A stretch of DNA of 64,000 nt from Anaeramoeba flamelloides (GCA_027625915.1 JANTQA010000029.1:1488001-1552000), one strand, 5' to 3'; counted from the stretch's first letter, positions 23,171 through 36,399 are shown. Notes: generated by a model not told the origin, from the sequence alone. A program made the numbers and translations.

Positions 23171-26100
23171 ATGAGCGTATTACAGAAAAAACCACAAACA
23201 AAAAAAACATTTGAAACATCAGAAAAACACAAGGATGTTCGAATGAGTAATTTAATTAATGCCAAATCTGTCTCAGATATTGTAAGAACATCACTTGGTC
23301 CAAGAGGAATGGATAAAATGATCCAAGATGGAAAAGGTGAAGTACTTGTTTCTAATGACGGTGCCACCATACTTTCCAAAATCAAAATTGTTCACCCAGC
23401 TGGTAGAATGGTAACTTAATTTGTCCTTTCTTTTTGCCATTTTTTACAATACAAAAAAAAAATCAAAAAAAACACTTCTTTTTTTTGACATCAAAAAGGA
23501 ACACAAAGACAACTCTTTTTTCAAATTACAAAATTCATCTATTTACTGCAACTAATTGTTAATTTTGGATCTTGATCTTTTGCTTTTTTTCTAATTGTTT
23601 TTTTTATCTTTTTGAAAAAAAAATCAAAAAAAAACAAATAGTAAAAACAAGTAATCATTTTTGGTACTAAAAACAATCCAAAATAAAAATGTGAAGAAAC
23701 AAGATAGTTAATAGACTTGTTCATAATTTCGTGTTTTTTTTCTTGTTATTTCAAATCAAAATTCAAGAAAAAATATTTTTCTTTTTCAAGAGTTTGCTTT
23801 GGATCCAAAATAATTCATATTTTTTTTTTTTTCATCCAAAATCGAGTAAAAGTTGCTAATAGCCGATTTAGGTCTCCAGTTTAAGTTTTTTTTTGAAAAT
23901 TTAACCCGACTTTTTAACACTACCCACCAAAAAACCTTTTTATTTTTCCTTCTACTTTTTGGTAAAAGAAATTTTTGTATAAAATCCAAGAGGCACCCAT
24001 TAATTTTTGATTCAACTAAATCCTTCTTTCAATGATTTAAAGTCTCATGAAAAATATTTGTTCTTTAATTTTTGATGTCGTTTTTTAGATTTCTTTTTTG
24101 TTTTCGTAACCTTTCTGAAACCAAATTATTTTTCTCTTTACTCTTTCCTTTTATTTTTTTGTTTTTATCTTATTCAAAAGATGGTAGATTTAAGTAATTC
24201 ACAAGACGTAAATGCTGGTGATGGAACAACAACTGTTGTTGTTATTTGCGGTTCACTATTACAAGCAGCAATTGATTTATTAGACAAAGGTATTATTTTT
24301 TATTTTTATTTTGTTTATCCTTTGTGGTTATTCAAATTTCATTAAAAAAAAACAAACCTCATCAAAAAAGACAAATTTCAAACACTACAAAACCTTTTTT
24401 ATAACTAGAATCATTTAAAAAAAGTAGGAAAAAAAGTTTTCAAAAGTATATATAAAATAGATGACAAACTTTAATTTACCTATTTCTAATTCACTATTAA
24501 AAAAGTTTTTGATCGTACTTTTTTAAAATGTCTTTACTGCGAATTTATAAAAAGTAAAACAACCAAAAAAAATTTTTACATTATTTTGAATTTTTCAGTA
24601 ATATGAGCAAAAAATTATGTTTTATTTCGTTTGAAGAAATTTTATTAGACTGGACAATGTATTTTCATAAACCAAAATTGTCAAAAACTTGTAAACAAAA
24701 ATAAACTTTAAATCTATCAAAGGGTATCCAAAAAAACAAAATTTTTTTCAAATATCAATTATTATTTATAATTGAACTTTGAAGAACAAACAAGAAATAA
24801 GTAGAATAATACACACCAAAGAATTGTTGATATCCTGTCCGAAGTAAATCTAATAAATCAATATATTTTCTTAAAAAATTGAAAAACTCAAATTCTTTGG
24901 GACCTATTGAGTAAAACAACAATCTTCGTTTTAATTATCAATTGAAAGACAAATAAAATTCCAAGAGAAATCAATATCATTTTTACTACAATCATTTTCA
25001 CTGTTTCGATAACATTAGAATAACACTTTTTTTACCAAGTGACTATAGATCTTGTGAATAAAAAAAAAATTGCAAATCAATTTAGTTTCAAAAAAAATTT
25101 AAAAAAAAAGAAAAAAATCTGAAACAAGAAAAAATGATTTTAATTTTGAAATTTCCAAAATCAATTTTTTTTCATCAAATATCCAAACTCTTTAAACATA
25201 TGTAATTCACTCCATTACAATTGCCACGCGTTGACTAGAAAATAGTTTTAAAACATACAATAATGATGAATTAAATATTATCCATAGACTTCTTTTTTAA
25301 AATAAAAACAAAGAAAACAACATTTTAAAATCTTTATTCTTTCCCACAAATATATACTCTTATAAAATTAACACAACACAATCCCATAATATAACACATT
25401 TTTTACAATTTCATTATTCTAAACATAAATTTCATTTCCTATTTTAATTTTTCTTTCATAAAAACCCCACCACCATTATCATTCTAATTATCTTTATCTT
25501 TATCATTTTCATTTTTAAAGAAATTCATCCAATGAAAATTTCAGAATCTTTTAGAAAAGCAGAAATTGAAGGACAAAAATATTTAAAAGAAATGGCAAAA
25601 CCTGTTAAATTGATAGATAATGATTCTTTATTAAAAGCAGCAGAAACCTCTTTAAGTTCAAAAATGGTTTCACAATTTTCTAATATTATTGGTCCTATTG
25701 CAGTTGATGCTGTAATGAAAATTACCAACCCTGAAGTTGACACCAATGTTGATCTTAAAAACATCAGAATTATTAAAAAATTCGGAAAAACTTTAGAAGA
25801 ATCAAAATTAGTTGATGGAATTTTATTTTACCAAAAAATTATGCATAATGCTGGTGGTCCTTCTAAAATTGAAAATGCTAAAATTGGTTTGATTCAATTT
25901 CAACTTAGCCCACCTAAAACAAATGTAAATATATATATTTTTTTATTTTTTATTTTTTGAAATATTAACAATAACAGTTTTATATTATCAATTGGAATTG
26001 AATTCATTTTTTTCGTTTATTAAACAACAGCGAGTTCAATCAGTGGAAATATTACATACATACATACATACATATACACACATATATAAACCCCAATTCA

Positions 26101-27275
26101 AAATTTTTAATACACCAGAATTCAATTTTTGAAAAAAAAAATCTTATTTAATCAATTCTAGGTGAAACACCAAATTGAATCCATTTCACTAATTGGAATA
26201 TTAACACTTGTTTATAAATCACAATACTCAAAAAACAAAAAATAAATAATTATCAATACTAATAAATTATCGATGTGTTAAAAATTTTGGAGTCAGCAAA
26301 ACAAAAAAATACATTTGGTTTTTTTATTGAAATTTCTATTAGGAATATTGATCGATCAAATGGTTTGATACCATCAACTAATTATATTTGAGTTTTTCTT
26401 TTTTGAAGAGAGCCCAACTTTAACATAATATCAATCGTTGAAAAAAAATTTTAATCGAACGAAACAAGTTAGTAATTCAAAAAATGAAATGAAAACAAAA
26501 AACGAAAAGATGAAAAAATGTTTTTCAATATTTTTCAAAAATCAAAATTTTTTAGAATTGAAATGAAATTGTGTTATTGTGATTCTTTGGACCGTTTTAA
26601 CTGTGTGTAAAATTTTGAATTTTAGTTTATATATATATATATATATATACATCACAGATATGACGATTTTTTTGATTTCATTAAACGTGTTTTATACGCG
26701 TGAGTGACAGCTAGAATTCGTTTATCTGATATAAATATATGTAATCAAAACACAAAAAACTTAATTGAGCTGATCTAATTTGGAATTACAAAAAAAGTTA
26801 AATTTTGACCACTTTTCTTTTCCAAATAGAAATTTTTTAAAAAAAATTAATTGATTTCTCAGTATTTAAAGAGTTTACAATTTTCAAGAGTTTTGTATGG
26901 AAAACCTGCTTTGAATTGTTTTGGTAATTTCAAAATAGAAAATCAAACTATTTTCATGGTTTTAAATGCAAAACCCCCTACTTAAATGAGAAATCGTGAA
27001 TTCCCATAATTTTCCAAGGTTTTTAAGGCAATTACGTCCTACCTGTATATAATTGTTTTTTTTTTTTTTTTTTCGTTATTTGTAAGTTTTTTCATTTACA
27101 TTTTTTCACACCCAAGAAACGAAAAGTATGATTTCAGAAGAATTCGAGAACTTTTTCAAAAAATAAAAAATGAAAACAACAAATGAAACGAAAAAACATG
27201 TAAAAAATTGGAAAAAACGCGATTTTATAAGTCTTTCGTAATTTTGAAACGAAAAATTGTACTACCTGTGATATA

Positions 27276-27344
<69 letters not shown>

Positions 27345-30300
27345 GTGTTTTTTTTATTTAGCATTAAAGTCAAACTAATTTTAAAAAAAAAAATTTATGT
27401 TATTTACACCCTTAAAAGAACCTTATCATTTTTATTTTTGAATTTAATTGATTGAATTCTTTGATTTTTAAATTTATTCACCAACTTTTATGATTAATTC
27501 TTTTATTCTTTTAAATCTTAAATCTTGAATTAAAATCAATGATGATTAAAAAAAAAATTATTTCTTAATATAATACCTTGGAACAATTAATATATTTTGA
27601 CTCATAGATGGATATGAAACTTGTTATTACCGATTATAATAAAATGGATAGAATGTTACGTGATGAAAGAAGATATTTAATTAGAATGTGTAAAAAAATT
27701 AAAGATACAGGATGTAATGTATTATTAATCCAAAAATCAATTTTAAGAGATGCCGTAACAAACATGGCACTTCACATTCTTGCTAAATTAAAAATCATGG
27801 TTATTAAAGATATTGAAAGAGATGAAATCGAATTTATTTCAAAGGTAATTTTTAACTTTTTTCTAAAATAAAAATTTTCATATTTAAAAAAAATTAAATT
27901 TTGGATAATTTTATTTTAACAATTTATAATTATTTTTTAATTATTATTTTTTTTTTTATTGAATTTAATACTTTATGCAATTATGATTTGTTATTTATTA
28001 AAATTTTAGACACTTAATTGTAAACCTATTGCCTCCATCGAAGGATTTGTTAAGGAAAAATTAGGATCAGCAGGACTTGTTCAAGAAATTGGTACATCTG
28101 ATGGAAAACTTGTACAAATCACAGATGTTCCAAATAAAGGAAAAACAGTTTCTGTATTAATTCGTGGATCAAATGAACTTTTACTTGATGAAGCTGAAAG
28201 ATCACTTCATGACGCTTTATGTGTTATCCGTTCTCTTGTAAAAAAAAAGTAATTATTTCGATCATAGACATTTCTTTGTTTCTTATACGTATATAGATAT
28301 ATAAATTTCAATTCAGCGCAGTTAGGACATTTTTTCAATGGGAAAACAAACAAAAAAAAAAAATACGTAATCCCCACATGTTGTGACCGCGTTGACTAAT
28401 GATTTTTTCGAAAATTTGCGTTTAATTTTCAGAGTTTTTTATTTATCTTACCACATCTCAAAAATCTATTTCATTTAATGGAACTGAAAAAAATAAATAA
28501 ATTAAATATCAAACTAAAATAATTGTAAGGATGATTTATTTTATTTATTTGATTTGGTTTGTGACCAAAAATTGAAATAATCATAAAATTTCAAATTAAA
28601 ATTTATTTTGTTGCATTTTAAATACTTTTCAAAAATCAAATTTCTGATTGATCACAAAAAAATTAATAGTAGAATAAAAAAAAATATTAATACTGATTAT
28701 TAAAAGAAAATTTATCAAACACTTTGATTTAAAGTGCCTGTAGTGGATTGAGAGTTGATATTTTCTCTTTGTTGGTTTATCGATTTTCCCTTGTTATGCT
28801 AAATTAAATAGGCATTAAAATAGAATCAATGAATTTAATAAAGAAGTAATATTATAATTCTCAAAAATTAAATTAAAAAGATGAAAGGACTTATTACATA
28901 TATTACAACAAAAAAATATTTTTTTAAAAATTTGTAAAGTAGTAATTTTGGTCAAAAAAAGCAACAAAATAAATTATTTGAAAAAAGTTTCTGAAAGTAA
29001 ATTAGAAAAAATGAAATTATTATTTTAACTATTGCCAATAAAGTAACCTAAAGAAAAATAAAAAAAATTGAAAATTGACTAAAAATTATAAAGAAAAAGA
29101 AAAATAAATATGACTGGAAAAAAAAAATTCCTTTATAAAATTAGAAAAAATGATTGGTTTAAAAATTGAAAATTTCTTTTTATTTGAATATTCATAGAAT
29201 GTGTTACATTTATTTATTTAGATTTGGCAACTTTGAACCAAAAATAATTATATATATATATATATATATAGAAATTATTTATCTTAAATGTTTCCTCACT
29301 TTTTAACGTTATTGGAAGACGCTTTGCACACTTTTACGTATATTCTTTTCAAAAAAATTTTCAATTTTTCCAGAATCATTTTTTCTAATTTTACAAATTT
29401 TTCTTTTTCTTTTTCTTTATTTTTTTTTACTTCTTTTTCTTTTTTTTTTAAAATTTTCTTTTTTTTTCATCAAATTTTTGTTTTTTTTTTTTGATACTTT
29501 TTTTTTGCAAAAGATCATGTCTAAAAAAAAAGTATCTTCGAAAAGACCAATAAATCATTAAGAAAATTTCGACTATGTAATGTCTTTTAAAATGAATTTA
29601 ATTATTAGTAAAAAATCTTGTTGTTAACTTTTTTTTAGTAAAAGTTCAGAAATAAAAAATCCATAAAATCCATTTCAAAAATTGTAAATCACCTTTTTTT
29701 TAGGTTTTTGATTTTATTTTTTTTATTATTTATATAATATCAGACCTTTTATGTGTTTTATATAATTAAAAAGTGAATTATTAATAAGATTTAATAATTA
29801 GTTGCTATTGTATAATATATATATATATATTTCAATTTATTATTTCAGGCCAGTAATAATTTTTGAAATATAGTTCACATAAAGAGAGAGAGATATTATT
29901 ATTTTTTTTCAAGTAATTTCAAAAAAGATTATTGTGGTGAAATTTTAAAAAATTTATTTCACATTTATACTCCAATTATATTTTTTTTTTGAATTGACTC
30001 TTGTTTTTGTTACTGAAAAAATCTCTCAAAAAAAAATAAATTTTTTGAAAATTCTTTTTTATAAAAATATTTTTGATTGTTATTATTAATTATTTCATAT
30101 AAATTTTCTAAATTCTATTTTCATTCTTATAATTATTGATTCATAATTAAAATAAAAAAGATTTTTACTTCCAGGAGGAGGAGCACCTGAAATCGAAGTT
30201 TCTTATAGATTACGCGAATGGGCAGAAACATTAAAAGGAGAAGAAAAAATGTGTGTCATAAAATATGCTGAAGCATTAGAAATTATTCCATACACCTTAT

Positions 30301-30679
30301 CAGAAAATGCAGGATTACGTTCTATCAATGTTGTTACTGAATTATACAACGAACACAAAAAAGGAAACAAAACAATGGGTTTAAATGTAAAAAAAGGTGC
30401 AATTTCAGATATGTGGAAAGATTCTGTAATTCAACCCTTCCTTGTATCTTCAAGTGCATTAAGTTTAGCAACCGAACTTACTGGTGGTGTAAGATATTTT
30501 ACAATTAATTTTTCTTTGTTCATTATTATTATTATTATTTTTAATCAATGATTAAACTTTATTATTCGAATTTTTTTTTCTCTATTTCTCTTTTTTTCTT
30601 CACCTTTCATATTATTATTAATTAATTTCTATCTAAATAATAGATTCTTAGAGTTGATGATATTCTTTACAAAAAATAA
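23171..30679 (+). CDS. CCT4: T-complex protein 1 subunit delta (CCT4), 7 exons
   Basis: This is one of eight subunits of the cytosolic chaperonin TRiC/CCT, which folds actin and tubulin in an ATP-dependent cycle. My exon model is 23171-23410, 24181-24289, 25521-25924, 27608-27844, 28010-28248, 30161-30488 and 30644-30679. All have GT/AG borders and consistent phases, giving 530 residues; CCT4 is usually about 530-540. Diagnostic segments are [20 protein letters not shown] (exon 1), [20 protein letters not shown] (exon 2, nucleotide binding), [17 protein letters not shown] [17 protein letters not shown] (exon 4), [24 protein letters not shown] (exon 5), [11 protein letters not shown] (exon 6, joined across the phase-2 intron) and ILRVDDIL (exon 7). 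The subunit type rests on the delta-like QKSILRDA and DKMIQ neighbourhoods. Exon 1 could start at TTG 23168, but ATG 23171 is natural. Confidence 0.95.
24290..25520 (+). other. CCT4 intron 2 with repeat E3
   Basis: About 1.2 kb, starting GTATTA and ending TTTAAAG. At 24930-25045 it carries an inverted copy (E3) of repeat family E: the reverse complement contains GTTATTCTAATGTTAT and CAGTGAAAATGATTGTAG, as in E1 and E2. The rest is AT-rich filler. Confidence 0.6.
26086..26630 (+). mobile_element. Family A element A2 in CCT4 intron 3
   Basis: It begins ATAAACCCCAATTCAAAA and ends TGAATTTTAGTTTAT, immediately followed by a TA microsatellite. It has the same two-part structure as A1, and nearly every word of A1 can be found in order. 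It lies entirely within the 1.7-kb intron 3 of CCT4 in the sense orientation. Confidence 0.7.
26643..27275. mobile_element. Possible short element F inside a TA/TACA microsatellite
   Basis: TACATCACAGATATGAC at the left and the reverse complement of GTACTACCTGTGATATATA at the right form imperfect short terminal inverted repeats. The TA tract lies to the left and a TACA/TA tract to the right, as if an element had inserted into, or been captured by, a TA-rich microsatellite. I see no coding region. Ends and class are uncertain. Confidence 0.4.
27270..27341. repeat. TACA/TA microsatellite in CCT4 intron 3
   Basis: About seven ATAC units followed by about twenty TA units. Other TA tracts lie at about 26625-26650, 29249-29270 and 59083-59106. 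Confidence 0.85.
28249..30160 (+). other. CCT4 intron 5 (1.9 kb)
   Basis: This begins GTAATT and ends AAAAAAG. The acceptor was fixed by reading frame: starting exon 6 at 30161 restores the FLLPGGG segment expected before GAPE. No gene or bounded transposon is seen inside. Confidence 0.7.
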
Positions 30680-31934
30680 AATTGATAATTTAATAATCCT
30701 TAAATAATATAATTTTTATTCGTATTAATTAAAATATAATATAATTTGAAAAATAAATTTATTTTTTTTTTTTTCAAATTCATTCTTATAATTCAATACT
30801 CAATTATCTAAATTACATTATCACTATTTAATGATAATTTTGATTATTATTTTTTTTAGAAACAAATAAGAAATGAAATTAATAAATAAAATTATAAATG
30901 TTCGCAATCAAAAACATTTTTTTTTTGTTTTTATCAAGATTTTTTTTTCAAAAATTAATTTTTGGGAGATTGAAAAAAAAACAACTGATAATATTAAAAG
31001 TGAAAAAGAAAGTCCATTTTTTTTAATGGTTAACAAAATTTATATGCTTTTTAACTAAAGTTTTTTTTATTAAAATTTTGGTTTTATTAAAAAATGTTTT
31101 GTATTGACAAATATGTTCAGTACTATTGTTAAAATAAATCAAAACAATCAAAATCAAAACATTATTGTTATATTGTATTTTTAAACAAATATTTTCTCTA
31201 TTATAAAGAAATACAAAGATCACCCTTCCCAAATAAATTTGTTGAAATCAAAAATAAAGAAAAAAAAAAATTGATAAAAGCCTATTTTCGAAGATTTTTT
31301 TTATTTGTTTTCTTTATTTGGAAGAGTTTTAACAAGAGACTACATTGAATTTCAAATCCCATTTCAATTTATTGTTTTTTAATGAAACAGGTTTTTAATT
31401 TTTTTTTGTAAATATTTTTATCAAAATATTGCCAAAGAAAAGAATTTTGTTTTAAAAATTAAAGTTACAAAGATTGCATTTTCGGAATCAAAAAAACAAC
31501 TATAAAAAAACTCAACTCAAATAAAAAGAAAATATTACCAAAAAATAAAAACAACTTTCATAATTATTTGGAGTTTTTATAATTGACTTGAAAAATATAT
31601 CATTTTGAAATTACATAAATTTGTCAATAAATCTTTATTTCTCATGAGGAATTAAATAAATATCCTATTTTCTGTGCTCAATCCAGAATTAGATGAGATA
31701 AATCAAAATAAGAATTTAAATGTGTTTTTGGAAATTCTTTCGAAATAAAAAGCTATTTTCTTCTCAAAAATTTTACAAACAAAAGATTTTTCAATGAAGA
31801 ATTAAAAATTAAACTTAGTTAAGAAGATGTAATTAGATAAATTGTTACAAAATAAATAAATAAATAATTGTTTGATTTTTTTTATGAATCTATTTTTTAG
31901 TTTTTTTGAATTCTGATTTTAATTGATATTTCAA
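30680..31934. other. Spacer downstream of CCT4
   Basis: AT-rich, with no supported gene. Small open frames at 30873-31058 and 31023-31232 overlap on opposite strands and have no family features. Confidence 0.5.
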
Positions 31935-32171
31935 ATAAACCCCAATTCAAATTTTTTAACACACCTAAATTTATTTATGAAAAAAAAATCCTCATTAATA
32001 AATTCACAAAGAAATACCGAATTCGAACCACCCACTAAGCGAAATGTTAATAATTGTTTATAAATCACTATAATCACAAAATAAAAAATTAATAATTATC
32101 AATACTATTAAATTCAGGGTGAGTTAAAAATTTTGGAGAGAACAAAACAAAAAAAAATTGATTGATAAATC
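31935..32171 (+). mobile_element. Family A element A3, left part
   Basis: AAACCCCAATTCAAATTTTT through GGAGAGAACAAAACAAAA matches the first 200 bp of A1 and A2. The copy is then interrupted by element B2, and its remainder is found at 36400-36890. The last nine bases here (32163-32171, TGATAAATC) are the target duplication of B2. Confidence 0.75.
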
Positions 32172-32569
32172 GAATCTATCAAATATTCCCGAAAATACCC
32201 AAAAATTTTATAAACATGTAAAAACACATTTTGAACAACTTCTAAGAAACCCTAGTATTCAGAGTCGATTTTTAAAGTTTAAATTACACATTTATCAAAT
32301 AAAATTTTTTTGAAAATTAATTTTTACTTGAATTTTTTTTAAATGACCCAATCTTAATTAATATATTTAAAACGATTTTAAATGAAAAAACATGATATTT
32401 TTTTTATTTAAGAAAGATGAACAACATTTTTGAAATAATATCCGAGAGTAAATAGAAAATAATGGATGACTCAAAAAAAAAAATAAAAAATTGTATTAAA
32501 AGTCTTTTATTAGCGATTTTAAGATAGATTAATAAGATTTCCTCTATGAATTATTTTGATGTATTTGTT

Positions 32570-32809
32570 TTAAATAAAAGTAAAGTAACTAAAAAGTGTA
32601 AAAAATATAAAGAAATGAAAATTATTATTATTTTTTTTTTTTGAATTTTGGAAGTATAATGGGCATAATTTTGAGGCTTTTGTATGCCCCTTTCGTTTAC
32701 ATACACTACAGGTGTAGGCACTTTTACCATAAAATTCGATTTTTTCATTTGGTAATTTATTAATACCTTTGGTCCACAGGTCCGACAAATTTTTGTCCTG
32801 AATTGTCAA
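32570..32809 (-). pseudogene. Zinc-knuckle ORF fragment in B2, possible transposase C-terminus
   Basis: A 79-residue frame contains CSVCKRKGHTKASKLCPLY, which fits the C-x2-C-x4-H-x6-C-P-L-Y form of the zinc knuckle known from TAF1 and from some Mutator-type transposases. It is followed by FQN and a lysine-rich end. No upstream continuation in any frame is recognisable; the DNA above it is a string of short GTCAAAAA-type repeats. Position inside an element with Mutator-type ends suggests the last exon of a decayed transposase. A fragment of a host gene carrying a TAF1-like knuckle is the alternative. Confidence 0.45.
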
Positions 32810-34929
32810 AAAATGTCAAAAAAAATCAGACAAAAATTATCAAAAATTGTCAATAGATTTGTCAAAAAAACTCATCTAAATAAATTATGACACCTTTTTG
32901 ATTGACAAAATATGTCGACAAAAAATATCATAAAAAATTTACAAAAATTAACAAAAAATATCAAATCATAAAAAATCAAAAAATATCATATCAGAAAAAA
33001 TCATTTTTTATTTTAAAAAAAAATGTCAAAAATTTTGATAAAGAAAAAAAAATCATGAAAAATAAATAAGATTCAAAAAAAAATAAAAACAAAATAAGAA
33101 AATATTTATCACAATTAATCGTTTTTTGATACCATTTAATCCACAATTTAAACCCTTTCCATGTCTGTACCAATTATCTATCCTTTTATTTTTTTAAAAA
33201 AAGATTTTATAAAAAAGATTTTTTTATGTTTTAGAATAGAATAAGATTATATTTAAAGGGATTGAATATATTTTACATTTATGAGTACCAGCTTATTTGA
33301 AACTGAATTTTTTGAATCATTTCTGAAACCAAACCCATTGATATTTTAATAAATATGAGAGTAGGCTATATCCTAGTATAATATTATTATATTACCAATC
33401 AAAAAACGGAAATAAAAAAAATGAAAAGATTGATCAAGAAACAATAAATAAAAATTATTTATTTCTTGATTTTATCTATAACGTTTAATACAATTACTTC
33501 ACCTTTATTTGTTTTATTTTTTATTCCAAATGGAAAAAATTTTATTTGTAGTTTTTTTGAGAAACAAATTACTTTTTATTTCTAAAGAATTTCCAAAAAT
33601 GAATTTTAAAATAATATTTTTATTTAATTAATCTAATTCTAGTTCTGGTTCAGAAAATAGGAGCTTTTTAAATTCCACTTCCGAAATATGGATTTATTGG
33701 GACAAATTTGATTTTCTAATTGTTTATTTTCCATTTATTCGAAAACTTAAAATAATTTTGAATTATGATTGAAATTTTCTCACCATATTTTTCTTTTATT
33801 TTGGGTTGAAATCTTTTGGAGTTGTTTTTTAATTTCAAGAATTCAATAATTTCTTTAATTTTTGAATACAGTATTCTTTGTTTCGTATTTGATAAAAATA
33901 TTTGAAAAAAGAATTTTGAAAGCAATTTTATAAATAAATGTTTTGTAATTAATAATAAAAAAGTAATGGGGTTAAAAATTTCAAGATAATAACTTTTTTC
34001 GGTTCATTACAAATTAAGAAGCTTAAATCAACTAATCTTCAAAAATAGAATTTGGTTGAATTTTTTTTTCACTCTTATTTTCAATAAGTTTATTTGGAAA
34101 AGGTGATCTTTACTTGTTTGGTCTTCAAAAATAAAACAGTCGTTTTGAATGAATAACTTTTCGGGTCTATTTTTTTTTGGTTTATTCTATGACTAATCTC
34201 AAGCATCCCAATAACACATTTCTCGATCCAAAACCTAATTTAATAAAACCAAAAATTTAATCAAAAAAATTGTTCAAAAAATTGAAAAAATGAATGATAC
34301 AACTCTGAATTACTTTGGGTTCATTCTCTTTTCACAAATAGAGTAGCGAATGGTATTTTGGTTTTAAATTTTACAATGTTCAATGAAACTCAGAAAATCT
34401 TTTTTTCAGTATTGTTCTCACAATAAAAAGTTTTCAAAATGATAAAATGTATACTATTTGCATCAAAAAAATAAAAAATAATATTTTGTAAAACTTTCTT
34501 CCTCTAAGATACCCAATTTAAGGTTTAAAATCCCTGAAATGTTAAAAAAAATGATCTTATGTCGGGTGTGGCGACTTGTTATTTGGTTACTAGCTGATCG
34601 ATCTTCAATTTAGTATTAATTTTATGTGGTTAAAAAGGATTTTTTTGACAATATATTTTTTATATGGAATCCAAATTGAAGAGTGAAATACTAATATATT
34701 TGAATGTATGTATAAAAAATTGAGATTTTTGGGTTGTAAATTCAAAATTTTAATTAGTATTTACAATATTTGGCGCACCTAAAAAAATTTATAATTATTT
34801 TCATTAATTGAGTAAAAGAGGAATAAATATGGCGTTTTCATAATTGACATAAGATATATTAGCCTTACACTCTTCAATTCAAATTTAGGAAAAAAATATA
34901 AATTGTTATAATTGTCATAAAATTTTGGC

Positions 34930-35730
34930 AAAAGTGTCAAAAAAAATCAAAATTAAAAATAAAACATTCTCAAACTTTTTCATAAAAAAAAAAACAAAGA
35001 AAAAAAACCAAACCTTTAAATTAAAAATTCCCCCAAAATACTTTTATAAAACTTGGAAAATACAACTTTTTAATCATGGAGAAATTATTTTAATTTTGTT
35101 ATTTTTAAATAATAATTAATAACTCCATTCTTGGTTATTTCAGTGGGTTAGTAAATAACCCAAAGATTAAATTTATCAATATAATTTTTTTGTATTTCTC
35201 AATTTTTTTAAAATATTTTCAAACAAATATAACTAATTCAATTTAATAATTCTAATAAAAAAATAATAGGGATTCTCAAATACAGTCAGTTTCACTTTTA
35301 AGGCACAAACTTACAAGGAAATTTAAGGCACAAAAAAAATCTCAAATTAAGGCACAAAATTCAAATTCTAGTAAAATAAATTGTAAAAAAAAAAATTCTA
35401 AATTTTGTGCCTTAATTTGAGATTTTTTTGTGCCTTAAATTTCGTTGAAAGTTTGTGCCTTAAAAGTGAAACTGACTGTAACTGATTTTAATAATAACAG
35501 TTTGGTTGCTTATACTCTTGATATTTTTAAAATAATATTGATAATCTTTTAAATTTTAAGATATTTAATAAGTTTTTGTGAATAAAATCGAAGAACAATT
35601 TTTGAGGATAACAAAGGATTCATTGTTTGATTTATTTCTCTTGCATTTTTAAAATAATATTAAAGTTTCAATCTTACTTGTTCATACAAACTCTCACAAA
35701 TTACTAAAAGTGAGATTTCTTTAAAATGAA
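34930..35730 (-). repeat. Dispersed repeat family C, inverted copy C3 within B2
   Basis: The reverse complement contains TTAGTTATATTTGTTTGAAA, TTTAATCTTTGGGTTATT, AAGTATTTTGGGGGAATTTT and CTCACTTTTAGTAATTTGTG, in the order found at 59600-60110. It is interrupted by MITE M2 at 35283-35478. Confidence 0.65.
35283..35478. mobile_element. Family M MITE, copy M2
   Basis: 196 bp, CAGTCAG at the left and CTGACTG at the right, with TA on both sides (35281-35282, 35479-35480). It is almost identical to M1, and both halves are self-complementary. It is nested in C3 inside B2, and is probably among the youngest insertions in the stack. Confidence 0.85.
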
Positions 35731-36399
35731 AAAGGTTTTCAAAAATTTTTCAATTTCTATTTTGGATCTGTGTATCCGAACAGAAAGGATCTGATCTTTT
35801 GACTGAAAATTTCCATGTGAAAAATCAACTCTTTTCAACTTTTCAATTTGAAAAAAGTTATTTTCAAAAACCAACTGTTCTTTATTATTTTTTAGACTTA
35901 TCCTATTGAAAAGTATTTGATTTAAATATTGGAAAAATTAAAGTAAAAATGTTAAAAAAAAATTTTTTGGAAAAAAATATATACTCTTTATCAAATTGAC
36001 TATTCTCTGAATTTATATAAAGATTCTCAGAATTTTCATATTTTTTCTTGTGAACTGATAAATTTGAAATTTTATTAGTTAAAATTTCTAAATTAGTATT
36101 TTCTGTCTTTTAATCATCCATGGTTGGCTTTTGTTGCAATTTTTCATTTTACAAACTTGTAATCTTTTTAGTTAATTCTTCAATAGTTTTCAAGCAATTT
36201 TCAAACAAAAAATTCATTTTAAGGAATAAATAAAAAAAAATAATTTTCAAAAAAAAATAATATTTTATAAAATTGTTATTTTAACTTTAAAAATTGACTC
36301 TGAATACTAGGGTTTCTTAGAAGTTGTTCAAAATGTGTTTTTACATGTTTATAAAATGTTCGGGTATTTTCGGAAATAATTCAAACACCCTGATAAATC

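Larger units (their letters stand above)
32172..36390. mobile_element. Mutator-like element B2 (4.2 kb, decayed)
   Basis: TIRs of about 107 bp at 32172-32278 and 36284-36390 share CGAAAATACCC, TTTTATAAACATGTAAAAAC and CTAAGAAACCCTAGTATTCA in inverted orientation. They are bounded by the 9-bp direct repeat TGATAAATC at 32163-32171 and 36391-36399. Long TIRs and a 9-bp duplication indicate the Mutator superfamily. Its ends resemble B1 (4482-5276). The interior keeps a zinc-knuckle frame (32570-32809, minus) but no recognisable catalytic domain, and carries an inverted C repeat with MITE M2 inside. It is a dead or non-autonomous copy sitting within A3. Confidence 0.8.
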
